A stretch of DNA of 64,000 bases from contig CADANN010000007.1 of NCBI GenBank assembly GCA_902789325.1, positions 62,001 to 126,000 of the forward strand, written 5' to 3'. The notes beneath the pieces are model-generated. The model was not told where the DNA came from. It saw only the letters and a list, made by a program, of their open reading frames with translations, and did not search any database. The translations under genes were made by a program, and so were the position numbers. The DNA comes from an uncultured Spirochaetaceae bacterium. GTDB lineage: Bacteria > Spirochaetota > Spirochaetia > Treponematales > Treponemataceae. Below, in pieces: positions 32,175 to 41,129 of the stretch; the stretch's first letter is position 1, and the number at the start of each line of letters is the position of its first letter.

Positions 32175-32644
32175 TGGAAAAGAAATATAACGTTGATTCA
32201 TTTAATCTTGATCATACTAAGGTAACTGCGCCATTTGTGCGCCTTGCCGCAAAAAAAGTTGGCAAAAAAGGTGATATCGTAACTAAATTTGATATCCGCT
32301 TCTGCCAGCCAAATAAAGAGTTCATGCCAACTGGTGCAATTCATACACTTGAACATCTTATGGCTGAATATATCCGCGATGAAATGGAAGGCGTAATCGA
32401 CCTTTCTCCAATGGGCTGTCGCACAGGTTTCTATTTTACAGTTTGGGGCGAACACTCTGAAGAAGAAATTGCAAAACACCTGATGAATGTGCTTGAAAAA
32501 GTTGCCGTTTGGGATAAGCCGGTACCTGCCACAACCGAAGCTGAATGCGGAAATTACCGCGACCACGACCTCGAAGGCTGTAAACATTACGCTAAACAGT
32601 GGTGCGATGGAATTAAGGCTAAAGGATACAGCGCATTTATTTAA
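32174..32644 (+). CDS. luxS: S-ribosylhomocysteine lyase, AI-2 synthase
   Basis: The 156-residue enzyme has the HTLEH metal site (His57, Glu60, His61), GCRTGFYF with catalytic Cys82, and the third metal ligand Cys125 in AECGNYRDHDLEGC. It converts S-ribosylhomocysteine to homocysteine and DPD, the precursor of autoinducer-2. It is coupled to mtnN upstream and followed 3 nt later by the DUF1538 gene. No Lsr- or LuxP-type AI-2 receptor is in the window, so the metabolic role may dominate. Confidence 0.97.
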   Translation: MEKKYNVDSFNLDHTKVTAPFVRLAAKKVGKKGDIVTKFDIRFCQPNKEFMPTGAIHTLEHLMAEYIRDEMEGVIDLSPMGCRTGFYFTVWGEHSEEEIAKHLMNVLEKVAVWDKPVPATTEAECGNYRDHDLEGCKHYAKQWCDGIKAKGYSAFI

Positions 32645-32647
32645 TAG

Positions 32648-34183
32648 ATGAACATACTTTCTAAAATGAAGGAAACAGCAGTATCGGTATTGCCGGTTAT
32701 GGCAATCGTGCTGTTTCTGGGTTTTACATTTGTTCCGCTTGATAAGTTCTTGCTCGCACGCTTTGTCGTTGGCGGGCTTTTGCTTATTGTGGGGCTTACA
32801 ATCTTTTTGCTGGGTGTTGATTTGGGCATTCAGCCTATAGGTGAACGCTGTGGTGCAGAACTCACTAAAAAGCGTTCCCTCACTCTCCTTCTCGTTGTAG
32901 CTTTTATAATCGGTTTTATTGTTACTGCCGCAGAACCTGATATTCAGGTATTTGGAGATCAGGTTCGAGGCATTTTTCCTGTTGTAAATAAACTCACAAT
33001 CACTTTTGTAATTGCAGGTGGCGTGGGACTTTTTATCATGCTGGGCTTGCTCCGCACAGTGCTGAATCTTTCTATTAAGTGGACATTCTTTTTAGCCTAC
33101 GCCCTTCTTTTTTTGATTTCATTTTTTGCACCGGGTAGTTTTTTGGGAATTGCATTTGATTCTGGCGGCGCAACTACCGGCCCTATGACAGTTCCGTTTA
33201 TTATGGCGCTGGGCCTTGGAGTTTCTTCTGTTCGCGATGATAATGATAACAGCTTTGGTCTTACAGGCGTTTGTTCTATTGGGCCTGTGATGGCGGTTTT
33301 GATTTATGCGATTATTCTCCGTACAGGTGGTACCTTAGGAGAAAATCAGATTATTGAACAAGCCGGTTCTAATTTAAGCAACGTCGAATCAGCTGTAATC
33401 ACATCCGGCTTCTTCTCTCAAATTTTCTCGCCATTCAACCACGCAGCGGGGCACGTTTTCCGCGAGGCTTTGATTTCTATTGCGCCGCTTTTTGCGCTTT
33501 TCATCATCTTCCAGATTGTTCTGCTTAAAATGACAAAGCGCCAGGTTATCAGAATTGTAATCGGTTTTATTTATGCATTCATCGGTCTTACAATTTTTCT
33601 GATTGGAGTAAACGGCGGCTTTTCTCAGGCAGGAGCGGCTCTTGGTGAAAAACTTGGTTCGCTTGCTGTTAGCCGTGGCGGTGTCTGGTACCTTCTTTTG
33701 ATTGGAACAGGCCTTGCACTTGGAGCAATCATCGTATGTGCTGAACCTGCAGTCTGGGTTTTGAGTGAACAGGTTGAACACGTAAGCGGTGGTACAATCA
33801 AACGCAAAGTTCTTTTGATTTTCCTTTCGGTTGGAACTGCAATTGCAATCGGACTTTCTATGTGGCGCGCGGTTGCAGGCTTTAATCTCAAATACATTTT
33901 GATTCCAGGCTATGCAATTGCAATGCTTTTGATGATTTTCTGTCCTTCGCTTTTTTCTGGAATTGCCTTTGACTCTGGTGGAGTTGCTTCGGGTCCACTT
34001 ACTTCTACGTTTGTACTTTCATTTACTCTGGGAGCAGCTGCAAGTGGAAAAGGTGGAAATGATTCTTTTGGTGTAATTGCGTTAGTTGCCATGATGCCTC
34101 TTCTTGCAATTCAGATTATGGGAATCATTTTTAAGATGAAACAAAGGAAAGTGAAACCTGTGGAGGTTGCTGATGAGTTATAA
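32648..34183 (+). CDS. DUF1538-family membrane protein with internal duplication
   Basis: The 511-residue integral membrane protein has about twelve helices in two homologous halves (about 1-245 and 265-505). Repeated signatures are VTAAEPDIQVFGDQV / VCAEPAVWVLSEQV and GIAFDSGGATTGPMT / GIAFDSGGVASGPLT, each followed by NDNSFG or GNDSFG. The duplication and paired broken motifs look like an inverted- or direct-repeat transporter fold; the substrate is unknown. It overlaps the tandem PII-like gene by 11 bases, so the pair is translationally coupled. This resembles ammonium transporter/GlnK pairs in logic, which is inference. It belongs to the luxS-containing run. Confidence 0.8.
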   Translation: MNILSKMKETAVSVLPVMAIVLFLGFTFVPLDKFLLARFVVGGLLLIVGLTIFLLGVDLGIQPIGERCGAELTKKRSLTLLLVVAFIIGFIVTAAEPDIQVFGDQVRGIFPVVNKLTITFVIAGGVGLFIMLGLLRTVLNLSIKWTFFLAYALLFLISFFAPGSFLGIAFDSGGATTGPMTVPFIMALGLGVSSVRDDNDNSFGLTGVCSIGPVMAVLIYAIILRTGGTLGENQIIEQAGSNLSNVESAVITSGFFSQIFSPFNHAAGHVFREALISIAPLFALFIIFQIVLLKMTKRQVIRIVIGFIYAFIGLTIFLIGVNGGFSQAGAALGEKLGSLAVSRGGVWYLLLIGTGLALGAIIVCAEPAVWVLSEQVEHVSGGTIKRKVLLIFLSVGTAIAIGLSMWRAVAGFNLKYILIPGYAIAMLLMIFCPSLFSGIAFDSGGVASGPLTSTFVLSFTLGAAASGKGGNDSFGVIALVAMMPLLAIQIMGIIFKMKQRKVKPVEVADEL

Positions 34184-34847
34184 ACTTTTAATCGGAATTG
34201 TTCCGCACAACAGCGGGGAATTAATTACAGACGCAGCAAAATCCGCGGGCGCAGGTGGCGGCACAATTGCAATGGGCCGTGGCACTGCATCAAACGGAGT
34301 ACTTCAGTTATTAGGTCTCGGCGACACATCAAAAGACATCGTTTACATCATCATAAAAAACAGCATTAAGCAGGCAGTGTACGATGCAATCATAAAAGCA
34401 TCAGAAAAGAAAGCACACTTTGGCGTAATGTTCACTTTGAACACACCGGGCTTTATTCGCGCAGGTCACCTCGATGAAGCCTTAGACCTCGAATCATCCA
34501 CCACAGAATCAAAAGGAGAAGAAACTATGAGCACAGAAAACAACTATCAGATGATAAATGTAATTGTAAATAAGGGCTACGCAGAAGATGCAATGGCAGC
34601 TGCACGAAAAGCTGGAGCCGGTGGTGGCACAATAATTGGCGCACGCGGAACCGCAAAAGAAGGAGACGCTGCATTCTTTGGAATGAAGATTGTTCCCGAA
34701 AAAGAAATGCTTATGATTCTTGTTCCAGCCGAAAAAAAATCAGCTATAGTAGAAGCAATAACTGCACTCCCCTGCTTTGCAGAAGCCGGCAGTGGAATTA
34801 TTTTCTGCAACGAAGCACAGGATTTTACAGTTTTAGGAAAGAAATAA
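34173..34847 (+). CDS. Tandem PII-like signalling protein
   Basis: The 224-residue protein is made of two PII-like domains (about 1-110 and 122-224), each with the family phrase GAGGGTI (residues 26-32 and again near 148), followed by GRGT or ARGT. TGG AGG lies 6 nt before ATG 34173; a TTG two codons earlier is less likely. The linker (about 110-121) includes an internal ATG (34527) behind AAAAGGAG, which could yield a separate 106-residue second domain. PII proteins bind nucleotides as trimers and gate transporters, and the coupled DUF1538 gene is the natural target. Canonical PII Tyr51 uridylylation is not evident. It is not a standard GlnB/GlnK. Confidence 0.8.
   Translation: MSYKLLIGIVPHNSGELITDAAKSAGAGGGTIAMGRGTASNGVLQLLGLGDTSKDIVYIIIKNSIKQAVYDAIIKASEKKAHFGVMFTLNTPGFIRAGHLDEALDLESSTTESKGEETMSTENNYQMINVIVNKGYAEDAMAAARKAGAGGGTIIGARGTAKEGDAAFFGMKIVPEKEMLMILVPAEKKSAIVEAITALPCFAEAGSGIIFCNEAQDFTVLGKK
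34511..34529 (+). promoter_or_regulatory. Internal ribosome-binding site and start inside the tandem PII gene
   Basis: AAAAGGAG (34511-34518) lies 8 nt before an in-frame ATG (34527) exactly at the border between the two PII domains. It is better than many real start sites in the window. Confidence 0.6.
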
Positions 34848-34945
34848 AATTATTCATCAATTCATAAAGGCCCGCCATTTTAAAGGACAAATCCCCCTTA
34901 GTATGTTAAAATATTATGTCATTATTATATCGGGGGAAAAAAGTT

Positions 34946-36859
34946 ATGTTCAAGAAAACTTTTTTGGTTTCAACGGCTGCTATACTTATAAGCTTTTTAG
35001 CATCCTGTTCGTTAGTTAATTCGCAGGATAATTCCGGTTCCGTCACGCTGACACTATCCCGCTCCGCTGCACGAAACGCAGATTCCGACTTAGAAACACT
35101 CTACGTCGATGTTTCATTAAAAGGCGATTATTCACAAACACAAACAATTTCTTTAACATCAGAATCACAAAAAGCAACAGCAAACTTTGACCAAATCAAA
35201 CCAAATGCTTCAATTTATATTGAGGCAAATGCTTACATAAAAGAACCTGGACTTAACGAAAAATATATTTTATACAAAGGCGTTTCAAATTCAATAAAAG
35301 TCAAACCAGGAGAGAACAATATTTCTCTCTCACTCAAAAAACTTTACACAGTATGGTTTGAGTTAAATGGTGGTATTGGAGATTTTGATGAACAACGCGT
35401 TGTAAGCGGTGAAAAGGCAACAAAACCAGAAACAGAACCAACAAAAGAATCAACAGAAGATTGCGCTTATGAGTTTATCGGCTGGTATACTTCTGATGAC
35501 GCACTTTTTGATTTTGATACACCAATCAAACAAGACACAATTCTATATGCAAAATGGAATGAAAAACACATCTTTACAGTAACATTTGATTCAAATAACG
35601 GAGACAACGAACCTTTTGCAACAGAGCGCATTGTTGAAGGCAAGTCTGTAAGCGAGCCAGAAAATCATCCTGAAAAAGAAGGAACAGATGAATTTGCTTA
35701 CGAATTTAGCGGCTGGTATACATCAGCTGATGCAAAGACTCAATTTGATTTTACTACTCCAATTGATAAAGACATTACCCTTTATGCAGGCTGGATTACA
35801 AAACAATGGTTTACTGTTACTTTTGATTCAGACAATGGAGCTGTAGCTGCCTTTGCAACTAAAAAAGTTCTCGAAGGCGACAAGGTAAGCGCACCTGAAA
35901 CAAATCCAACTAAAGCTGATACCGACGATGAAAAATACAAGTTCGACGGCTGGTACACATCAAAAGGCACAGCTTTTGACTTTAATACCGAAATTACTGA
36001 CAACATCACTCTTATTGCACATTATGCAGTAACTCATATTTACAAAGTTTCTTTCAATCTTAATGGTGGAGAAGTAACAATTGAAACTCAGCGAGTTACA
36101 GAAGGCGAAAAGGCCACAAGACCTTCTACCGACCCTACCCGCAAAAACACAGCAAGTGCAGAATACACCTTTGGCGGCTGGTATACATCAACTGATAATG
36201 GCGAAACAATTTCTGATGAACCATTTGATTTTGATACCCCAATTACTGGAAACCTCACACTCTATGCATTCTGGAACAGCACAGAAAAGTTCACCGTTAG
36301 CTTTAATGTAAATGGTGGAACCGGAAACTTTGAAAGCCAGACCGTTACAAACGGCGAAAAGGCTACAGAACCAACAACACAGCCTACAAAAGAAGGTGAT
36401 GAAAATACCAAGTACACCTTCACAGGCTGGTACACTTCTTCTGATGAAGGAAAAACTCTTTCTGAAACTCCATTCAACTTTGCAAAAACAAAAATCACAA
36501 AAGATACAGTTTTGTATGCCGGATGGAAAACAACAGTTGCAGGAAAAGTTATTGAAGTAGAGATTCCGCCTGATGCGGGTGAGAGTATCACTGTAAATTC
36601 TACTTATAGTGAAAATGCAGCTGATGGTTCTTACTCTTACATCTTTACAGCTGATATAGGTAATACAAACGAGGAAGAATGGGAATTTACCTGGTTATTT
36701 GAAGGAAGCGAAACTGGCAATGAAAAATCATTTACTGTAACTAGTGATATGTTCTGCGGTGCCGGCTACTACTCTGTAGCATTACTCGCAATAAGAACTA
36801 AAGTTTCAGACGGAACAAAACAATACTACTCATATCAGGCAAATATAAAAATCAACTAG
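34946..36859 (+). CDS. Lipoprotein with five InlB-type (Listeria-Bacteroides) repeats
   Basis: The protein has 637 residues. It starts from ATG 34946 behind GGGGGA, and the lipoprotein signal ends LASC (Cys21). An N-terminal beta domain (about 25-140) is followed by five about 70-80-residue repeats. Each begins like FTVTFDSNNG, has FxGWYTS in the middle and ends in (L/T)LYAxW, the InlB B-repeat/Flg_new pattern. The last about 105 residues form an Ig-like domain shared with the next lipoprotein. Such repeats extend surface proteins and adhesins. It is the first of a three-gene lipoprotein operon with 11- and 14-nt gaps. It is probably displayed on the outer membrane; the ligand is unknown. Confidence 0.85.
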   Translation: MFKKTFLVSTAAILISFLASCSLVNSQDNSGSVTLTLSRSAARNADSDLETLYVDVSLKGDYSQTQTISLTSESQKATANFDQIKPNASIYIEANAYIKEPGLNEKYILYKGVSNSIKVKPGENNISLSLKKLYTVWFELNGGIGDFDEQRVVSGEKATKPETEPTKESTEDCAYEFIGWYTSDDALFDFDTPIKQDTILYAKWNEKHIFTVTFDSNNGDNEPFATERIVEGKSVSEPENHPEKEGTDEFAYEFSGWYTSADAKTQFDFTTPIDKDITLYAGWITKQWFTVTFDSDNGAVAAFATKKVLEGDKVSAPETNPTKADTDDEKYKFDGWYTSKGTAFDFNTEITDNITLIAHYAVTHIYKVSFNLNGGEVTIETQRVTEGEKATRPSTDPTRKNTASAEYTFGGWYTSTDNGETISDEPFDFDTPITGNLTLYAFWNSTEKFTVSFNVNGGTGNFESQTVTNGEKATEPTTQPTKEGDENTKYTFTGWYTSSDEGKTLSETPFNFAKTKITKDTVLYAGWKTTVAGKVIEVEIPPDAGESITVNSTYSENAADGSYSYIFTADIGNTNEEEWEFTWLFEGSETGNEKSFTVTSDMFCGAGYYSVALLAIRTKVSDGTKQYYSYQANIKIN

Positions 36860-36870
36860 GAGGGAATTAA

Positions 36871-39800
36871 ATGAAAAGAAATATATTACTAACAGCCCTG
36901 CTCTTTACCTTCATTTCCTGCTCAAATCTTGTTCAACGAAATGAAAGTGCCTCGCAGCAAAATCAAAAGAGCCCGGACGGAAAAACATATATTGTAATCA
37001 GCTCTTCAAACCTAAGCCGAGCTGCAGAAAATGTAATTAACGAAGACACAAACTTTGGTCCTGACCAGGGTGATCAAAGCAAACTTACAGACCTTGTACT
37101 CACAGGTAAAAAAACATCAGCTGAAGGCGAAACTGAAACTCTTCTCACAGCAGAAACTTATGCTGACCTTATAAATCAGCAGATTATGATTGAACCTGGA
37201 GAGTGGACATTTACTTTAGCAGGAAAACTCAATAATTATCTTTTTACTGGTACAGAAACTAAAGAAATCATACAAGGTGAAATAAACACCTTAAGCTTTA
37301 CCCTAAAATCAGATGAACAATACGGTAGCCTCGAGCTTACTGTTGAATGGACTAACACAGCTGCAAAAGTTATGGGATATTTATATGATCCAGATAACTT
37401 AAGTGACCTGATATCAAGCGTTACAAAATCAACAGCGAAAATAAATGACCAAGGTGATGTAGAAAAAGATAATGAAGGTAATACAGTTTATGAGAATACT
37501 GCAATCCTAACTTTTGATAAAACTAGTACAGGCAATAAACTTCCAAGCGGCACTTATTATCTAAAAATAAACTTCGATGGTCCGAATACTTTAAATTTGG
37601 GATCCGTAGCTTATTATGTAACAATTGCAAACGGACTAATTACTAAAAAGACTATTACAACAGATCTTTCTCCAACATATACACTAAACTATGAAAAAAA
37701 TGGCGGTAATTTTACAGACGAACTGATACAAGCAAGCTATCCCTACACAAGAAAATCACTCATAACCCTCCCAGAAATCTCAAAGCCAGGCTACTTCTTC
37801 GACGGCTGGTACGACAATGCAGAGTTCAATGGAAATGCCCTCTCTCAATTCTCATGTACTACATATACAGGGGATGTTACTTTGTATGCAAAATGGCGTG
37901 CACCGGTGTTGTATGTATCGGGAACGGGTGATGATACAACAGGAAATGGTACAGAGGCTAAACCATTTGAAACTATAGAGAAAGCCTGCGAGGCAATCAT
38001 TGCAACAGATGCAAAATATAATCCTCAGTACATGGACTGGACTATTTACATCATGGGAGATGTTACGGGAAAGCATAGCAGTACAAGAAAAGCAGGAGAA
38101 CGTTCATATGTTGATAACGATTATGGACGAAGCAATATCCCTGAAACCCTAACCTTAGATTATGCACAATCTATTTTGTTAATTGGTGCAAATGAAGAGT
38201 TAGATGAAAACGATAATCCGCAGGATATGATTAATAGAGGACTTTCACTTTCTTATGTAAGTTCAACTGAAACTGGAACTGCTCTTGCAATTTTTACAGA
38301 GGTTCCAGTCACTATTAAAAGATTGAAGATAACAAAAGGAAGTAATTCATTAGATTGTTATAATACTACAAGCGGCGTCCATGGTGGTGGAATATATATT
38401 GGAGCTAACTCAACAGTAACACTTGATGATGATACGTTGATTATAAATAACGGATATCGTTCTGCAGGTGGAATATTTAATGATGGTACACTTTATATGG
38501 TCGGCAAATCATATATTGGAGACCGAACCGCCACTTCTCTCGCTAATGGTCTTACCAGTTGTTCAAATACAGGTGCCTGGGGTGCAGGTCTTTATAATAA
38601 AGGAACCGTTTATTTAGGAACAGAAGAAAAAGAGCTTAAAGGCGGCATCTATTACAATTACGGATCAACAGGTCTTGGTGGTGGTATTTACAGCGAATGC
38701 GGAACTATAGAAATGCATTCAGGAACTATTGCTTATAATGATGGCGCAAGTCAAGGCGGTGGTATATATATAAAAGCCGGAACTTTCAATATGACAGGCG
38801 GTTCTATTCATCATAACTCCACAGGCGGACAAGGTGGTGGTGTTTATATAGATGTAGGTGCAACCTTCAACTTTACTGGAGGCACAATAAACGCTAACTG
38901 GGCTACTACTGGCGGTGGAGGTGTTTATATTTATGGAGATGCTTATACTCCTGGAATAATGTACATGTACGGAACTGCTGTTATTGGAGATAAATCTCAA
39001 ACCTCAGCTCCAACATCCCGCACTGGTGCAAATGCAACCGATGGTAATGGAGCAGGAATCTGTGTAACTAATGGAAAGTTCTATATGGGCTATTCAAGCT
39101 ACACTAGCGAAACAGATAATGTTACTGAAGACCTTGATGGTGGTATTTACTATAACTATAACACAAGTACAAGTAACGATAGTAAAGGCGGTGGAATTTT
39201 TGCAAATGGCGGACAAGGCCAGCCTAATTCTTCTTCAAGTGCAAATGCAACTGTACGAATACATAGTGGAACTATTGCAAATAATTATTGTAAAAATGGA
39301 GGTGCAATTTGTACTCCTGGTGGTGCAATACCACTTGTGATTGGTGGGGATGTAAAAATTCCATCTGGAGCTAATCACGAAAATGATGTATTAATTTACA
39401 GTAATTATAATCGGTTGTTCATAGAAGATTCTCTTGAAGGAATTACAAGTGACAATCCAATCTATATAAAGCTCTCAAGTTCTGAAGGAAAAAGTTACAA
39501 TTCAAGTTCAGGATTAATGCTTGCACAAAATGCAACAATTTCCAGTCTTTCAGAAGTTTTAGATAAGTTCGCTGTTCAGCCATTAGTTAATGAAAAAAAT
39601 GGAATTGTTACTCATTGGCTCCTTGATCCTTCAACTGGAAAGGTAGTTCAAAATACTTCTACTTTCTATGTTGCTTCTGTAGCTAAAAATGGTTCAGATA
39701 CTAATACAGGTTTAGCTTCTAATTTACCTCTTGTTTCAATTACAAAAGCTATTGAAAAGATTAATGAATTAGAAGATGAAAATAAGGATTATATTATTGA

Positions 39801-41115
39801 AGTAAATGGAGAAATCCTTGGCCCTCAAATTATTGCTGATCCAAGTGAGACTGTAAAAATAAAGGCAAACTCAATTTACATAAAAGGTAAAAACTCAACT
39901 TCTGCATCACTAGATGATATAATAAACGCCAACCTTGGAGAGTCTGAAGCAGGTTCAGCACTTACAATTGACACAAAAGTTCCTGTCACCTTGTATTACA
40001 TAGGAATTACAGGTGGACACGGAAACTTGATTGATTCAGGAACAAAGGTTGCCGGTGGTGGTCTCTATATTGGAGATAACACAACCGTATCTCTGGAAGG
40101 AAAAGTACATATTTATAATAATACAAACTATTATGGCAGTACAGATATTTCAGGATTTGGTGGTGGTATTTATGTTGGTGAAAATACAAAACTTTATATT
40201 CCAAGTTCAGCTGTAGATGTTCGAGAAAATAAGAGTACCCATTATGGAGCAGGAGTTTATGTAGCAAACGGTGCTTATGTTACAATGTCAGATGCTGCTA
40301 AAATAAGAGACAACTCATTTGATGAGCGTTTCACACAGGGTGGCCAGGCAGTCAGCACATATGGTGGTGGTGTATATATCGCTGATAATGCTACATTTGA
40401 AATGACTAATGGTACAATTTCAGGTAATACCGCAAATACAACAGGCAGTACATCAGGTCTTGGAAACGGTATATTTGTAAGCGGAACGTCAGGTGCCGAA
40501 GCTCACTTTAAACTTGGTGCTTTAGGTATGGTAGGTTTAACCAATGATGTATATCTTCAGAATAATGTTCCTATTGAAATTATTTCAACTCTAACTTCTA
40601 CAAGTGCTAATGCAGCAAGAATTACCCCAGGTGCTTATCCTACCGAAGATAAGACACTAGAATTATTAACTTTTGCATCTGATTCAATAACTAAATCATA
40701 TGTAGCAGGAAAACTAGAAATCACGCCTCAGACGCTTCCTAATGGCGAAAAGCAATACTGGTATATAAACAGTAACTGTAAACTTGAAAAACGCACTGAA
40801 ATAGGCATAACAGTTTCTGTACCAGCAGGTGCTCAAAATGATATTCAAGTTGAAGTTAAACTTGGTGAAACAGTTGTTGAAAATAATAAACATCTTAGTA
40901 CCAGTAGTTCTTCTCTTGAATTTACTGTTATAGATGACTCAAATTATGAAGAAGTTGTATGGATGGTAGATGGAGATGAAGATTCAAAGGAATGGAGTTC
41001 TTCTTTTGAGTTTGATCCATCGGGTAAAGCAAAAGGTGTTTATGTTGTTTACCTTGAAGCCAAAGATTATGACGGACATTATTATTCTTACACCGCACAG
41101 GTAACAATAGAATAG
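36871..41115 (+). CDS. Giant lipoprotein with InlB-type repeat and parallel beta-helix regions
   Basis: The protein has 1414 residues. AGGAGGG precedes ATG, and the lipobox FISC gives Cys17. The N-terminal domain (about 20-260) resembles that of the third lipoprotein (TYIVISSSNL vs TYLMLSSGDV). One InlB-type repeat (about 267-345, GYFFDGWYDN) follows. Two right-handed beta-helix stretches come next (about 347-925 and 930-1320), each opening with LYVSGTGDDTTGNGT- or FYVASVAKNGSDTNTG-like DUF1565 motifs and full of GGGIYI and GTIxxN phrases, as in polymorphic and autotransported surface proteins. The final about 90 residues match the C-terminal domain of the first lipoprotein. It is middle gene of the operon. 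Confidence 0.85.
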   Translation: MKRNILLTALLFTFISCSNLVQRNESASQQNQKSPDGKTYIVISSSNLSRAAENVINEDTNFGPDQGDQSKLTDLVLTGKKTSAEGETETLLTAETYADLINQQIMIEPGEWTFTLAGKLNNYLFTGTETKEIIQGEINTLSFTLKSDEQYGSLELTVEWTNTAAKVMGYLYDPDNLSDLISSVTKSTAKINDQGDVEKDNEGNTVYENTAILTFDKTSTGNKLPSGTYYLKINFDGPNTLNLGSVAYYVTIANGLITKKTITTDLSPTYTLNYEKNGGNFTDELIQASYPYTRKSLITLPEISKPGYFFDGWYDNAEFNGNALSQFSCTTYTGDVTLYAKWRAPVLYVSGTGDDTTGNGTEAKPFETIEKACEAIIATDAKYNPQYMDWTIYIMGDVTGKHSSTRKAGERSYVDNDYGRSNIPETLTLDYAQSILLIGANEELDENDNPQDMINRGLSLSYVSSTETGTALAIFTEVPVTIKRLKITKGSNSLDCYNTTSGVHGGGIYIGANSTVTLDDDTLIINNGYRSAGGIFNDGTLYMVGKSYIGDRTATSLANGLTSCSNTGAWGAGLYNKGTVYLGTEEKELKGGIYYNYGSTGLGGGIYSECGTIEMHSGTIAYNDGASQGGGIYIKAGTFNMTGGSIHHNSTGGQGGGVYIDVGATFNFTGGTINANWATTGGGGVYIYGDAYTPGIMYMYGTAVIGDKSQTSAPTSRTGANATDGNGAGICVTNGKFYMGYSSYTSETDNVTEDLDGGIYYNYNTSTSNDSKGGGIFANGGQGQPNSSSSANATVRIHSGTIANNYCKNGGAICTPGGAIPLVIGGDVKIPSGANHENDVLIYSNYNRLFIEDSLEGITSDNPIYIKLSSSEGKSYNSSSGLMLAQNATISSLSEVLDKFAVQPLVNEKNGIVTHWLLDPSTGKVVQNTSTFYVASVAKNGSDTNTGLASNLPLVSITKAIEKINELEDENKDYIIEVNGEILGPQIIADPSETVKIKANSIYIKGKNSTSASLDDIINANLGESEAGSALTIDTKVPVTLYYIGITGGHGNLIDSGTKVAGGGLYIGDNTTVSLEGKVHIYNNTNYYGSTDISGFGGGIYVGENTKLYIPSSAVDVRENKSTHYGAGVYVANGAYVTMSDAAKIRDNSFDERFTQGGQAVSTYGGGVYIADNATFEMTNGTISGNTANTTGSTSGLGNGIFVSGTSGAEAHFKLGALGMVGLTNDVYLQNNVPIEIISTLTSTSANAARITPGAYPTEDKTLELLTFASDSITKSYVAGKLEITPQTLPNGEKQYWYINSNCKLEKRTEIGITVSVPAGAQNDIQVEVKLGETVVENNKHLSTSSSSLEFTVIDDSNYEEVVWMVDGDEDSKEWSSSFEFDPSGKAKGVYVVYLEAKDYDGHYYSYTAQVTIE

Positions 41116-41129
41116 AGAGGGCAGATTAA

